Positions 56,396 through 64,000 of a DNA stretch of 64,000 bases are shown piece after piece. Origin of the DNA: Gammaproteobacteria bacterium (lineage in GTDB: Bacteria > Pseudomonadota > Gammaproteobacteria > S012-40); contig JAOUMY010000011.1 of the NCBI GenBank assembly GCA_029881255.1, positions 62,001 to 126,000 of the forward strand. Reading direction: 5' to 3'. Made by a program: the position numbers and the translations under genes. The notes beneath the pieces are model-generated. The model made no database searches. It saw only the letters and a program-made list of their open reading frames with translations, and was not told where the DNA came from. Positions within the stretch are counted from its first letter, which is position 1. Each line of letters starts with the position of its first letter.

Positions 56396-57746
56396 AACCA
56401 ACGTATTCCGAATCTCTATCAGCTTCGCGGCACTGTTCGCTCTGGTCTCCGCCGTTAGCCTCTTAACCGTTTATCGCGTCACCCTGGAAGAGATAAAGTC
56501 TCAATCCGACCGCGCATTAAAAACTGAAGTCAAAGAACTGCAAGCCATATACGATGAAGGCGACCTCGAAGAAGTCATCGAGATCATCAATTTCCGTAAT
56601 CGCGCCAGCAGCCTGATTCACCATCGCTACGCCCTCACCTTTAACGATGGCACATTTTTGGTTGGAGATGAAAACGTCTTAAAGTCTCTCGGCCAGAACT
56701 ATCAAAATCCCATGAGTTCCGAGGACAAGGAATATATCACTGAAGACGACGCGCATATCCCGGTGAAGATCCTGTTCCATCCCTTGAGTCAGGATTTCCA
56801 GATCGTGATCAGTGAGTCGCAGTACGCGTTCTATGAATTGCGTGAACACACTTTATCTGGCGTAATGATTGCTATTGCCATGACCATAATCCTGGCAGTA
56901 GTGATCGGTTATTACATGGGGCATCTGGTAATGCTGCGTATCAACCGTATCAACACCGGCATCCAGGATTCCATTGCCTCCGGATTTAAAAACAAATTAC
57001 CTCTATCCAAGCGCGAAGATGAGTTTCAGGCCCTGACGGTTAAACTCAATGCCATGCTCGGGCAAATAGAACGCTTGATTAGTGGTATGCGTCAAGTGAC
57101 GAATAATGTTGCGCACGATTTACGTAGCCCCCTCACGCGCATGCGCAGCCGCCTTGAAGTGACGCTGTTGAACGCACGCGATACGGAAGAATATCGCGAA
57201 GCCATGGAAAAGACGATTAACGATATCGGCGAGGTGCTCAAGACATTCAACGCCATGTTGAGCATTGCCCAGGCACAGGCAGGAATAAACCGTGAAACGC
57301 CAAGTACCATCAATATTTCCAATCTGTGCGAAGAATTGGCCGAACTTTACCAGGCTGTTGCAGAGGAAAAACAGTGTGAGCTACTGTGGCGTACAGAAGA
57401 AAAACTTCAGGTCATCGGCAATCGACAGCTTCTTGCACAAGCGATCAGCAACCTGCTTGAAAACGCCATCAAGTTTTCTCCGCCGAATACCGCAGTAACA
57501 TTATCAGCGACCAGTGAAGGAAATAGTGCCATTATCACGGTCGGCGACAATGGCATCGGCATTCCGGAAAAAGATTACGAAAGTGTTTTCGAACCGTTTC
57601 ACCGTCTTGATAGCGCCAGAAGTACGCCGGGAAGCGGACTCGGCTTGAGCCTGGTTAAAGCCGTCATGGATTTACATAAAGGCAGTATTTCATTACACAA
57701 CAACCATCCTGGTTTACGCGTCGAGTTGCGCCTAACTCTGATATAA
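56382..57746 (+). CDS. Sensor histidine kinase of the OmpR-type pair
   Basis: Inner-membrane kinase with helices at about residues 9-28 and 160-182, a periplasmic sensor of about 130 residues, a HAMP domain, HisKA with His245 (NVAHDLRSPLTRMRSRLEV) and HATPase_c with DNGIGI and GSGLGLSL. The VAHDLRSPL form of the H-box is typical of this subgroup. The start is GTG at 56382 inside the end of the regulator gene, so the pair is translationally coupled. Confidence 0.94.
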   Translation: MRLVKTNVFRISISFAALFALVSAVSLLTVYRVTLEEIKSQSDRALKTEVKELQAIYDEGDLEEVIEIINFRNRASSLIHHRYALTFNDGTFLVGDENVLKSLGQNYQNPMSSEDKEYITEDDAHIPVKILFHPLSQDFQIVISESQYAFYELREHTLSGVMIAIAMTIILAVVIGYYMGHLVMLRINRINTGIQDSIASGFKNKLPLSKREDEFQALTVKLNAMLGQIERLISGMRQVTNNVAHDLRSPLTRMRSRLEVTLLNARDTEEYREAMEKTINDIGEVLKTFNAMLSIAQAQAGINRETPSTINISNLCEELAELYQAVAEEKQCELLWRTEEKLQVIGNRQLLAQAISNLLENAIKFSPPNTAVTLSATSEGNSAIITVGDNGIGIPEKDYESVFEPFHRLDSARSTPGSGLGLSLVKAVMDLHKGSISLHNNHPGLRVELRLTLI

Positions 57747-57766
57747 CCACAAACTCGGAGAATTTA

Positions 57767-58312
57767 ATGACAGAATTTGCTGCGCAAACCATTTTGGATT
57801 TTTGGTTTCATCCGGATAACCACTCCGTGTGGTTTCAATCGACGCCCGACGATGACACGCGCATACGCGAACAATTTCTACGCGTCTATGAAGCCGCGAG
57901 TCGGGGAGAATTAGACAACTGGCAGAACACTCCGCAAGGCGCGCTAGCCTTATGCATTATCTTTGATCAATTTCCATTGAACATGTTTCGAGATCAGGCA
58001 CGCAGCTTTGCCACTGAAGCGAGGGCCCGTGCTGTCGCTACCGAGGCGATACATCAGGGTTTTGATCACGACATGGACAAGGAGCAGTTGCTGTTTCTCT
58101 ATTTGCCGTTTATGCACAGTGAAGACCTCGCCGACCAGGACAGAGTCATCGAACTGTTCACGGCGGCCGGACTGGAAACCCGCTGGGCTGAGCATCACCG
58201 CCAGATCGTACAACGTTTTGGTCGTTTTCCTCATCGCAATGCCGCATTAGGACGCCAATGCACAGAAGAGGAGGAGGCCTGGCTAAATTCAGATGACGCT
58301 TTCCATGGTTAG
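57767..58312 (+). CDS. DUF924 family protein
   Basis: The 181 residues match DUF924. They begin with ILDFWFHPDNHSVWF, continue with LALCIIFDQFPLNMFRDQARSF and end with IVQRFGRFPHRNAALGRQCTEEEEAWL. The fold is helical and TPR-like; the function is unknown. It starts 20 bases after the kinase and may be cotranscribed with the two-component pair. Confidence 0.93.
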   Translation: MTEFAAQTILDFWFHPDNHSVWFQSTPDDDTRIREQFLRVYEAASRGELDNWQNTPQGALALCIIFDQFPLNMFRDQARSFATEARARAVATEAIHQGFDHDMDKEQLLFLYLPFMHSEDLADQDRVIELFTAAGLETRWAEHHRQIVQRFGRFPHRNAALGRQCTEEEEAWLNSDDAFHG

Positions 58313-58538
58313 CAACCTTCCACCTATGACTATTTATCTTTTTTAATATCATAAAGTTACCTAACTCCCGAAGGCGCTTGCCCGACAGCAACCATCCCCC
58401 TCGACGCTCTTCACTCTCCTTGCCCGGCTGAAGCTCTTTCTGGCGTCTTGGATAGCGTCCGGAATTCCCCTAAAGAATCTATAGATCAAGACGATACAGC
58501 ATTAGTACCCCCCGCAGTATTAAAACAGATAGCATGAG

Positions 58539-61430
58539 GTGGCTGTGTCCAAGGGTATTAACATACGTCCGACGCCAGTTGCGGCAACCGGTTTGCCAGA
58601 CAACAGGCTGGCAGCCCTTGCCTATATTTCCGCGCAACCGGATCTCGCTTCTCTGATTAAAAACCTTGCACACGTCCTGAGTCCACTCAGCCAAGCGCAA
58701 TTTTGCGCCTTGTCGATTTTCGATGAAGCCGAACAGGAATTATCAACACATCATCTCTTTGGTCACTGTCCCAGTTTTATTGGACAGCGGGCACTCGACA
58801 TTACAAAACGCAGCGACGACGCAAGCTATTACCTGGATAGCTTTGAAGATATGAATCTCCTGACTATCCCGTTAATGGTCAGTGGCAACCCGATAGGCGC
58901 GATTTTTTTCGGTCAGAAAAAAAATAATGAATTTGATGAAAATATCGTCGGCAACCTACACGCTGTTACGTATACGCTTGCACTCGCCGTAGATCGTTTC
59001 ATGCAGGAACAACAGTTCGACACCTTATCCTCAAAACTCTACCGCGAAATTCAGGAACGTCAACGCGACGGTCAGACCTTGATGAATATCGTACAAGGCG
59101 TGGGTGCCGAAATAGGCAACAACTTCTTTCTCTCGGTGGTGGAACATCTGAGCGATGCCCTGTCAGTTCGTTATGCCTATATCGGCGAACTGATCAATGA
59201 TGGCTCGCATATTCGCACTATTGCCGTCTGCAAAGACGGTAAACATATCGACAACTTCGAATATCGAATTGAACGTCACAAAACAAACGCTTGCCAGGGC
59301 AATACCTGTTTTTGTGAAGACTCAGTAAAACATCTACTTCCCGGACAGAACACGCAACAACAGATGCATGTTAAAAGCTGCTGGGCACTCCCGCTCACCT
59401 ACTCCGGCGGCAAGACGATAGGCGTTCTGGTGGTTATGCATGACAAAGAAATTGAACGCGAAGACAATATACTCCCGGTCATGAAAATATTTGCTGCCCG
59501 CACAGTGGCGGAAATGGAGCGTATCAGTACGGAAGAGCGCTTGTTCATGGAAAAGGAACGCGCGCAAATCACACTGAGTTCAATGTCCGATGGCGTAATC
59601 ACAACAGACGCGCATGGCCTTGTCGAATACCTCAATCCCAATGCGGAACGCATGTTGGGCTGGTCGTCTGAGGAAGCATGCCGACAGCCGGTGCAAGACA
59701 TTTTCAATATTCTGGATGAAACGACGGGCAAATCGATATTTGCCCTGCTCAACTCGGATGACTCACAAGCGGCGCTATCCGCGCACCACTCACGTAGCGC
59801 GACACTGCTCACCCGACAAGGCGAAGAACTACATGTCGCCTGCACCTTTGGACCGATCAAGCAACACGATGACAGCATCGTGGGCAACGTACTGGTATTT
59901 CACAATAACAGCACGTTCAAAAATCTGATAGACAAGGTGTCTTACCAGGCCAGTCACGACGCCCTGACGGGAATATACAATCGCCACGAATTTGAGAAAG
60001 TGCTACAGAAATATATCGACGCATCACACAAAGACAAGGTGCAACATGTTTTGCTGTTTTTGGATGTTGACCATTTCAAAGTCATTAACGACACCAGTGG
60101 ACATACCGCAGGTGACGAGTTGCTGAGACAAGTCTCATCACTGATGCTGGAAAGCGTGCAACAAGGTGACCTTGTGGCCCGCATCGGTGGCGATGAATTT
60201 GCCATTTTGCTACAGAACACATCGATTGATGCTGCGAAGAAAGCGGCAGAATCCATACGCCACAAAATACACACCCACCTCTTCGTGCGTGAAGGTAGAA
60301 GTTTCAAAATCAGCGCCAGCATCGGGCTTATGCCGATTAACGCCGATAGCGGTAATCTGTCCGAGGTACTCAGCTCTGCAGACGCCGCCTGCTATCTTGC
60401 CAAGCACCGCGGAAGAAACACCGTCTATATCTATAAGCCAGACGACTTGTCGCAGATGCAATACAAAAATGAAATGCAGTGGGCAACGCGCATACATTTG
60501 GCCATAGAGGAAGATCAGTTTTGCCTGTTCAGGCAAAAAATCATGTCCTTACACGACTCTGGCAGAGACACGCCGCGGCATGAAATTTTGCTCCGTCTAA
60601 GAGAGCCTGATGGAAATATTGTGTCGCCTATGTCTTTCATCCCCATAGCCGAGCGCTTCAAACTTATGCCGGTTATCGATCAATGGGTGATACGCAAAGT
60701 ATTTGAATACTTCCACGTGCAAATGCAAAATGCCGGCGTACAAAACGATTGCTATACCATTAACCTGTCAGGACAATCACTGGAAAGTGACGATGTTTTA
60801 TGCTTGATATTGGGACTAACGGAAGAACTGCATGTTGATCCATCGAAGATTTGTTTTGAGATTACCGAAACCGCTGCCATCGAAAATCTGTCTAACGCCA
60901 AGCGCTTCATACAACGACTCAAAGACGAAGGATTTCAATTCGCGCTTGATGACTTTGGCGCGGGCATGAGTTCGTTCACTTATTTAAAACACTTGCCGGT
61001 AAATTATTTAAAGATTGATGGTGAGTTTATACGAGACATCAAAAACAACAGTGTTGATAAAACCCTGGTTGATTCCATACACCGGATTGCCAGCGCTATG
61101 GGCATAAAGACGATTGCCGAGTTCGTGGAATGCCAGGAGACTCTTGAGCTCCTAAGAGAGCTGGGAATCGATTTTGCCCAGGGTTTTGTCATCGCCAAAC
61201 CACAGCCGTTTTATATTCCAAGTAAAGACTCAACCATACTTGCCTCTACACTGACCTGCCCTGAATGTGGTCACTCCGAAATCACCATCATGCCGACTAA
61301 CAGTTGCCAGTACTATCACGAATGCAAAGGCTGCAACACCATGCTCAAACCTAAGAAAGGCCAGTGCTGCGTGTTCTGCTCCTACGGCACCATGCCTTGC
61401 CCCGACGTTCAAAAGAAAAACAAAAACTAG
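58539..61430 (+). CDS. GAF-GAF-PAS-GGDEF-EAL protein with C-terminal GDCCVxC-type domain
   Basis: A 963-residue cytoplasmic cyclic-di-GMP enzyme. GAF domains lie at about residues 25-160 and 185-325, and PAS at about 335-455. The GGDEF domain has the intact motif RIGGDEF (550-554), and the EAL domain has EIL at 682-684 with DDFGAGMS and KIDGEFI, so both activities look possible. From Cys907 a cysteine-rich tail of about 50 residues follows: CPECGHSE, then CQYYHECKGCNTMLKPKKG and QCCVFCSYG (Cys943, 944 and 947). It matches stand-alone GDCCVxC proteins, with Gln for Asp. The start is GTG at 58539 or 58545. There is no transmembrane helix. Confidence 0.9.
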   Translation: MAVSKGINIRPTPVAATGLPDNRLAALAYISAQPDLASLIKNLAHVLSPLSQAQFCALSIFDEAEQELSTHHLFGHCPSFIGQRALDITKRSDDASYYLDSFEDMNLLTIPLMVSGNPIGAIFFGQKKNNEFDENIVGNLHAVTYTLALAVDRFMQEQQFDTLSSKLYREIQERQRDGQTLMNIVQGVGAEIGNNFFLSVVEHLSDALSVRYAYIGELINDGSHIRTIAVCKDGKHIDNFEYRIERHKTNACQGNTCFCEDSVKHLLPGQNTQQQMHVKSCWALPLTYSGGKTIGVLVVMHDKEIEREDNILPVMKIFAARTVAEMERISTEERLFMEKERAQITLSSMSDGVITTDAHGLVEYLNPNAERMLGWSSEEACRQPVQDIFNILDETTGKSIFALLNSDDSQAALSAHHSRSATLLTRQGEELHVACTFGPIKQHDDSIVGNVLVFHNNSTFKNLIDKVSYQASHDALTGIYNRHEFEKVLQKYIDASHKDKVQHVLLFLDVDHFKVINDTSGHTAGDELLRQVSSLMLESVQQGDLVARIGGDEFAILLQNTSIDAAKKAAESIRHKIHTHLFVREGRSFKISASIGLMPINADSGNLSEVLSSADAACYLAKHRGRNTVYIYKPDDLSQMQYKNEMQWATRIHLAIEEDQFCLFRQKIMSLHDSGRDTPRHEILLRLREPDGNIVSPMSFIPIAERFKLMPVIDQWVIRKVFEYFHVQMQNAGVQNDCYTINLSGQSLESDDVLCLILGLTEELHVDPSKICFEITETAAIENLSNAKRFIQRLKDEGFQFALDDFGAGMSSFTYLKHLPVNYLKIDGEFIRDIKNNSVDKTLVDSIHRIASAMGIKTIAEFVECQETLELLRELGIDFAQGFVIAKPQPFYIPSKDSTILASTLTCPECGHSEITIMPTNSCQYYHECKGCNTMLKPKKGQCCVFCSYGTMPCPDVQKKNKN

Positions 61431-61562
61431 ATCTCCCCAAAACTGCCTCGGCTACACCTCTCGTACAACATAAATCGAACGCATTTACTTTCCATCTACT
61501 GAAAATTTCTATACCAGGCACAGGGCCTCAACCGTCTGGCGCTAAACACTTTCGTCTACTGT

Positions 61563-62489
61563 TTACACCACATTATTCAATACGATTTCGCTGCCGGCGT
61601 GTATATTGAGTTGCCCATCAAAAGCGCTGGAAACATCCTTCGGAAAAATCGCCATCGTGTGTATGGTACGACCATTGATAAACTTGAGGTCAGACGACAT
61701 ATGCCGACACTTGATGCGCAGATCCACATCTGCCTCCGATAACAACTCAAAGTCGAAGGCATCACTGGCGACGATAAAACCCCACTCTGACCAGAAACTG
61801 GGCACGTAGGTATAGTAAGGCTGACGATAGTTAAACAGGCCATCAATATATTTCAGACTATCAACAAAACTGTCATTCTTGCCTACCGATACTGAGCCCG
61901 CCTGTAATGTCATCACGCCACGGTTCGTAAGCAGTTTGGAAACATCATCAATGAATTCATGTGAAATCAAATGCCGACCAAAGTCACGCCTGACCAAACG
62001 ATCACCACTATCAATGACGATGATATCAAAGCGCTCCTGGACATTTCGCACATAGCGCCGACAATCGTCGATTATCAACTCAAGCCGTGGATCATCAAAC
62101 GCACCCTGGTGCCACTCTGGCAGGTGGATATAACACTGGTCAATCAACAACTCATCATTGTCCACCATCACAAGACGTTCTATAGACGGATGACGCAGGA
62201 TTTCACGCGCAACCGCGCCGTCAGCGCCACCGATCACCAATGCGCTTCGCGGACTGGGATGAGACAACATCGCGGGCTGGACCAATGATTCATAATAACG
62301 GTATTCGTCTTTTTCCGACGACTGCAAAACGCCATCCAGAAGCAATATCTTGCCCAGCGCTTGTGTCTGACAAATTGAAATCTGCTGAACTGGTGATCGC
62401 CCGAAAAAAAGACATTCCTGTATATCGATCGATATACGCTCGTGTGTAGACCCTACTTCATAACAATAAGTAGAATGATATAGATTCAT
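61563..62489 (-). CDS. speE: Spermidine synthase family protein
   Basis: A methyltransferase-fold aminopropyltransferase. The N-terminal beta region has LLDGVLQSSEKDEYRYYE, then the decarboxy-SAM loop GGADGAVAREILRH, acidic MVDNDELLIDQC and DDCRRYV, and catalytic-loop DIIVIDSGDR (usually DSSDP). The changes in these motifs leave open another polyamine or a related substrate. The ATG at 62489 (MNLYHSTYCY) has AAAGGGGAAG upstream; the frame is open to 62507. No speD or speA is in the window. Confidence 0.85.
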   Translation of the reverse strand: MNLYHSTYCYEVGSTHERISIDIQECLFFGRSPVQQISICQTQALGKILLLDGVLQSSEKDEYRYYESLVQPAMLSHPSPRSALVIGGADGAVAREILRHPSIERLVMVDNDELLIDQCYIHLPEWHQGAFDDPRLELIIDDCRRYVRNVQERFDIIVIDSGDRLVRRDFGRHLISHEFIDDVSKLLTNRGVMTLQAGSVSVGKNDSFVDSLKYIDGLFNYRQPYYTYVPSFWSEWGFIVASDAFDFELLSEADVDLRIKCRHMSSDLKFINGRTIHTMAIFPKDVSSAFDGQLNIHAGSEIVLNNVV

Positions 62490-62521
62490 GCGCTTCCCCT
62501 TTGTCATTCCTTGAACGCGGG

Positions 62522-62541
62522 GTTTGCCCTAAACGGCAAAC
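62522..62541. promoter_or_regulatory. Inverted repeat upstream of the speE-like gene
   Basis: GTTTGCC-CTAAAC-GGCAAAC forms a 7-bp dyad 33 bases upstream of the start codon. No T-run follows on either strand, so it is more likely an operator or leader hairpin than a terminator. Confidence 0.35.
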
Positions 62542-62627
62542 GCGCCAAAGAACGCCCCTTCCCTGTTATCTTTTGTTATTACCCTTATTAGAGCGGTCGT
62601 ATTCGCCGCGCATGATGTTTCAGCAGC

Positions 62628-63050
62628 TCACGACACCGGATATACCTGGTTAATCAGACTAAATTCTCTGAACAACAAAATCAAGGCAACGACGATGATT
62701 AGCATTCCCATATTGCGCGCATTTTTTTCCTTGATCAGACGCACGGTAAACGGCAACCGCATCCCCTTAGGTGGAAGTTGCGAGGTCAACATGACCTGAT
62801 AGCCAAACCACATGAATAATAAAATGGGAAAACTGCGCGCCACGCCAAAGGCAACCGTCGCAATATACGTCTTCTGCATGTTGTATTTTTCTATCGCCCC
62901 CAATTCCATGTCAGGCGCGCGCAGAGTGAGAAAAAAATCGATAATGGGCTCCAACCACACCAGAAACAGCACGTATATAAAGATCAGAATCAGCCAGTTT
63001 TTTAACAGCCGTCGATCACCATGTACGAATTCTTCGTCGTTGCGTTTCAT
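62628..63050 (-). CDS. Hypothetical membrane protein, 140 aa
   Basis: I do not recognise this protein. It has three likely transmembrane helices (about residues 18-40, 65-90 and 113-132) with a basic stretch between the second and third. AGGAG lies four bases before the ATG. It overlaps the end of the upstream gene by 35 bases, so the two are translated from one message. Confidence 0.75.
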   Translation of the reverse strand: MKRNDEEFVHGDRRLLKNWLILIFIYVLFLVWLEPIIDFFLTLRAPDMELGAIEKYNMQKTYIATVAFGVARSFPILLFMWFGYQVMLTSQLPPKGMRLPFTVRLIKEKNARNMGMLIIVVALILLFREFSLINQVYPVS

Positions 63051-63645
63051 CGTGCTCCTGCATGTCGCTGGTGAGTCGTTGCTCTATCTCACCTTCTGCC
63101 ACCCCAAATTGTCGGGATGCCTGTTCTATTTGTTGTTGCATCGCCGACACAAAGGCCTCGAGTGAATCGTAACTGGAATTATCCACACCTTGATTCAGAC
63201 TTTCAATCGTCTCCAGATCATCGACCAGTTCATCAAACGCATATTCGGCCTCGCCGAGTGACTGCCGGGCTCTAAGCATGTGCTGTTGAACAGTCAGATC
63301 AATCATACTACTGAGACCGGTGAGATCAGCCGAGTTATTCTGCTGACTATCGCCACCCAAATTGAGATAGGCCTCGGGCATACTCAGTTGCGCCGCCCAT
63401 ACCTTTTCAATACCGGGTACGTCGAGATCCATGAGCTGCGGGCCCTTGCCCCCGAATGCGCCCGCAAGACTATTGGTTTTACCTGTCGCCATTGCGCTGC
63501 CAACACTCTTTGGCTGCATATAATCCAGCAGTTCAGACTGGAAATCCTGCGTATAGCGCGACAGTGCATCGTGACGCTTACGTGTCTGGGTATCGTGAAC
63601 AGTGTGTGCGGATGTAGACCCACCCCAATAACGAATCTCAGTCAT
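63016..63645 (-). CDS. Hypothetical protein, 209 aa
   Basis: I do not recognise this protein. It is soluble and acidic, with no signal peptide; the middle to C-terminal part (about residues 115-200) is helical with coiled-coil character (Gln/Glu/Asp-rich). AGAGGTAA precedes the ATG. It is in an operon with the downstream membrane protein and perhaps with the partial gene upstream. Confidence 0.75.
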   Translation of the reverse strand: MTEIRYWGGSTSAHTVHDTQTRKRHDALSRYTQDFQSELLDYMQPKSVGSAMATGKTNSLAGAFGGKGPQLMDLDVPGIEKVWAAQLSMPEAYLNLGGDSQQNNSADLTGLSSMIDLTVQQHMLRARQSLGEAEYAFDELVDDLETIESLNQGVDNSSYDSLEAFVSAMQQQIEQASRQFGVAEGEIEQRLTSDMQEHDETQRRRIRTW

Positions 63646-63746
63646 AACCGTTACCTCTGTGTATCTGCCTGACTAATTCACAATACATGCCATTATAGTA
63701 AGCGCTTACCATTCAGCGAGATATACGCAGCGAAGTCCAGCGACTC

Positions 63747-64000
63747 TTATTCAGCAGGCAAACCCTTGCCGTGCTGACGGCGTGCTTGCGCTGGCATACG
63801 CCGGCGCAGCTCGGCAAGTTCCTCCGCAACCTCACGCGGCAACACCGGCTGCGTGGAACTCGTATAAAACTGGCGCAAATAGGTTTCGTATTCCCTGTAA
63901 CACAGGCGTGCAAAAGCGTGTTCGGGGTAGCGCCGAATACACGCCTTCAAATAGACATCGGTCATGGAAATATCACCGCGCCCTAAAGCTCGATCGAGTA
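63747..64000 (-). CDS. C-terminal part of a larger protein, 5' end outside the window
   Basis: An ATG at 63965 could begin a 72-residue ORF, but it has no ribosome-binding site. The frame stays open upstream to the window edge (LDRALGRGDISMTDVYLKAC), so this is most likely the end of a longer gene. The segment LKACIRRYPEHAFARLCYREYE resembles a helical repeat. The tail is basic (RRRMPAQARRQHGKG). Function unknown. Confidence 0.65.
   Translation of the reverse strand, partial: LDRALGRGDISMTDVYLKACIRRYPEHAFARLCYREYETYLRQFYTSSTQPVLPREVAEELAELRRRMPAQARRQHGKGLPAE

Overview
The window is a chromosomal segment of a gammaproteobacterium. By eye the base composition is near 50% GC, and coding density is high on both strands. 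The evidence is RpoH (sigma-32), the pairs YadG/YadH and YbbA/YbbP-TesA, the block dnaX-ybaB-recR with the 4.5S RNA gene beside it, a bioBFHCD operon, and the order ilvI-ilvH-ilvC ... psd-pssA-leuA, which is typical of beta- and some gammaproteobacteria. Many sensory and cyclic-di-GMP proteins point to a free-living, environmentally responsive cell. No tRNA, 5S/16S/23S rRNA, CRISPR array, insertion sequence or prophage was recognised.

Layout. 1-2 kb: rpoH, a small hypothetical gene and a lone pilin-like gene with a perfect CRP-type palindrome upstream. 2-6.6 kb: the complete biotin operon on the minus strand. 6.8-11.4 kb: a TPR-sulfotransferase, comF, an ABC-2 exporter (yadGH) and a small membrane protein. 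11.5-15.5 kb: one gene for a 1351-residue Ig-like lipoprotein. 15.9-20.1 kb: tatD-like, prfC, a decayed Fic-type 'mobile mystery protein B', rimI and a family-4 uracil-DNA glycosylase. 20.1-31.1 kb: branched-chain amino acid and phospholipid genes (leuA, pssA, a psd-like gene, ilvC, ilvH, ilvI), split by a five-gene accessory segment at about 23.4-27.7 kb. That segment holds a periplasmic broad-spectrum amino-acid racemase, a secreted hypothetical protein, an MFS transporter, and a DUF2778 (Tlde1-like L,D-transpeptidase-fold) protein followed at once by a tiny membrane protein. 31.5-39.7 kb: DUF3579, carbonic anhydrase, an inositol-phosphatase-family enzyme, a MIF-family tautomerase, a zinc alcohol dehydrogenase, ybbP/ybbA/tesA and endonuclease V. 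39.8-48.9 kb: two PilZ proteins, an SH3/coiled-coil protein, a histidine kinase, recR-ybaB-dnaX-ffs, and NYN and GIY-YIG proteins. 49-61.4 kb: a signalling-rich stretch with a TonB-dependent receptor, a YfiR-like protein and a hybrid kinase in one operon, DUF3301, a short divergent Hfq paralogue, a degenerate receiver, an RNA-like intergenic region, an OmpR-type two-component pair, DUF924, and a GAF-GAF-PAS-GGDEF-EAL protein with a cysteine-rich GDCCVxC-type domain at its C-terminus. 61.5-64 kb: a spermidine-synthase-family gene and an operon of uncharacterised genes running off the window.

The most unusual items are: the cyclic-di-GMP enzyme fused to a GDCCVxC domain; the accessory segment that pairs a D-amino-acid-producing racemase with an L,D-transpeptidase-type putative effector and a candidate immunity protein; the Psd-family protein that has lost its catalytic His and displaced its self-cleavage serine; the extra Hfq with altered rim and proximal residues, an 16-bp palindrome upstream of it and a nearby terminator that serves no visible gene; and the receptor / YfiR-like / hybrid-kinase operon. 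Functional links among these are inference from gene order and residues read directly from the sequence.
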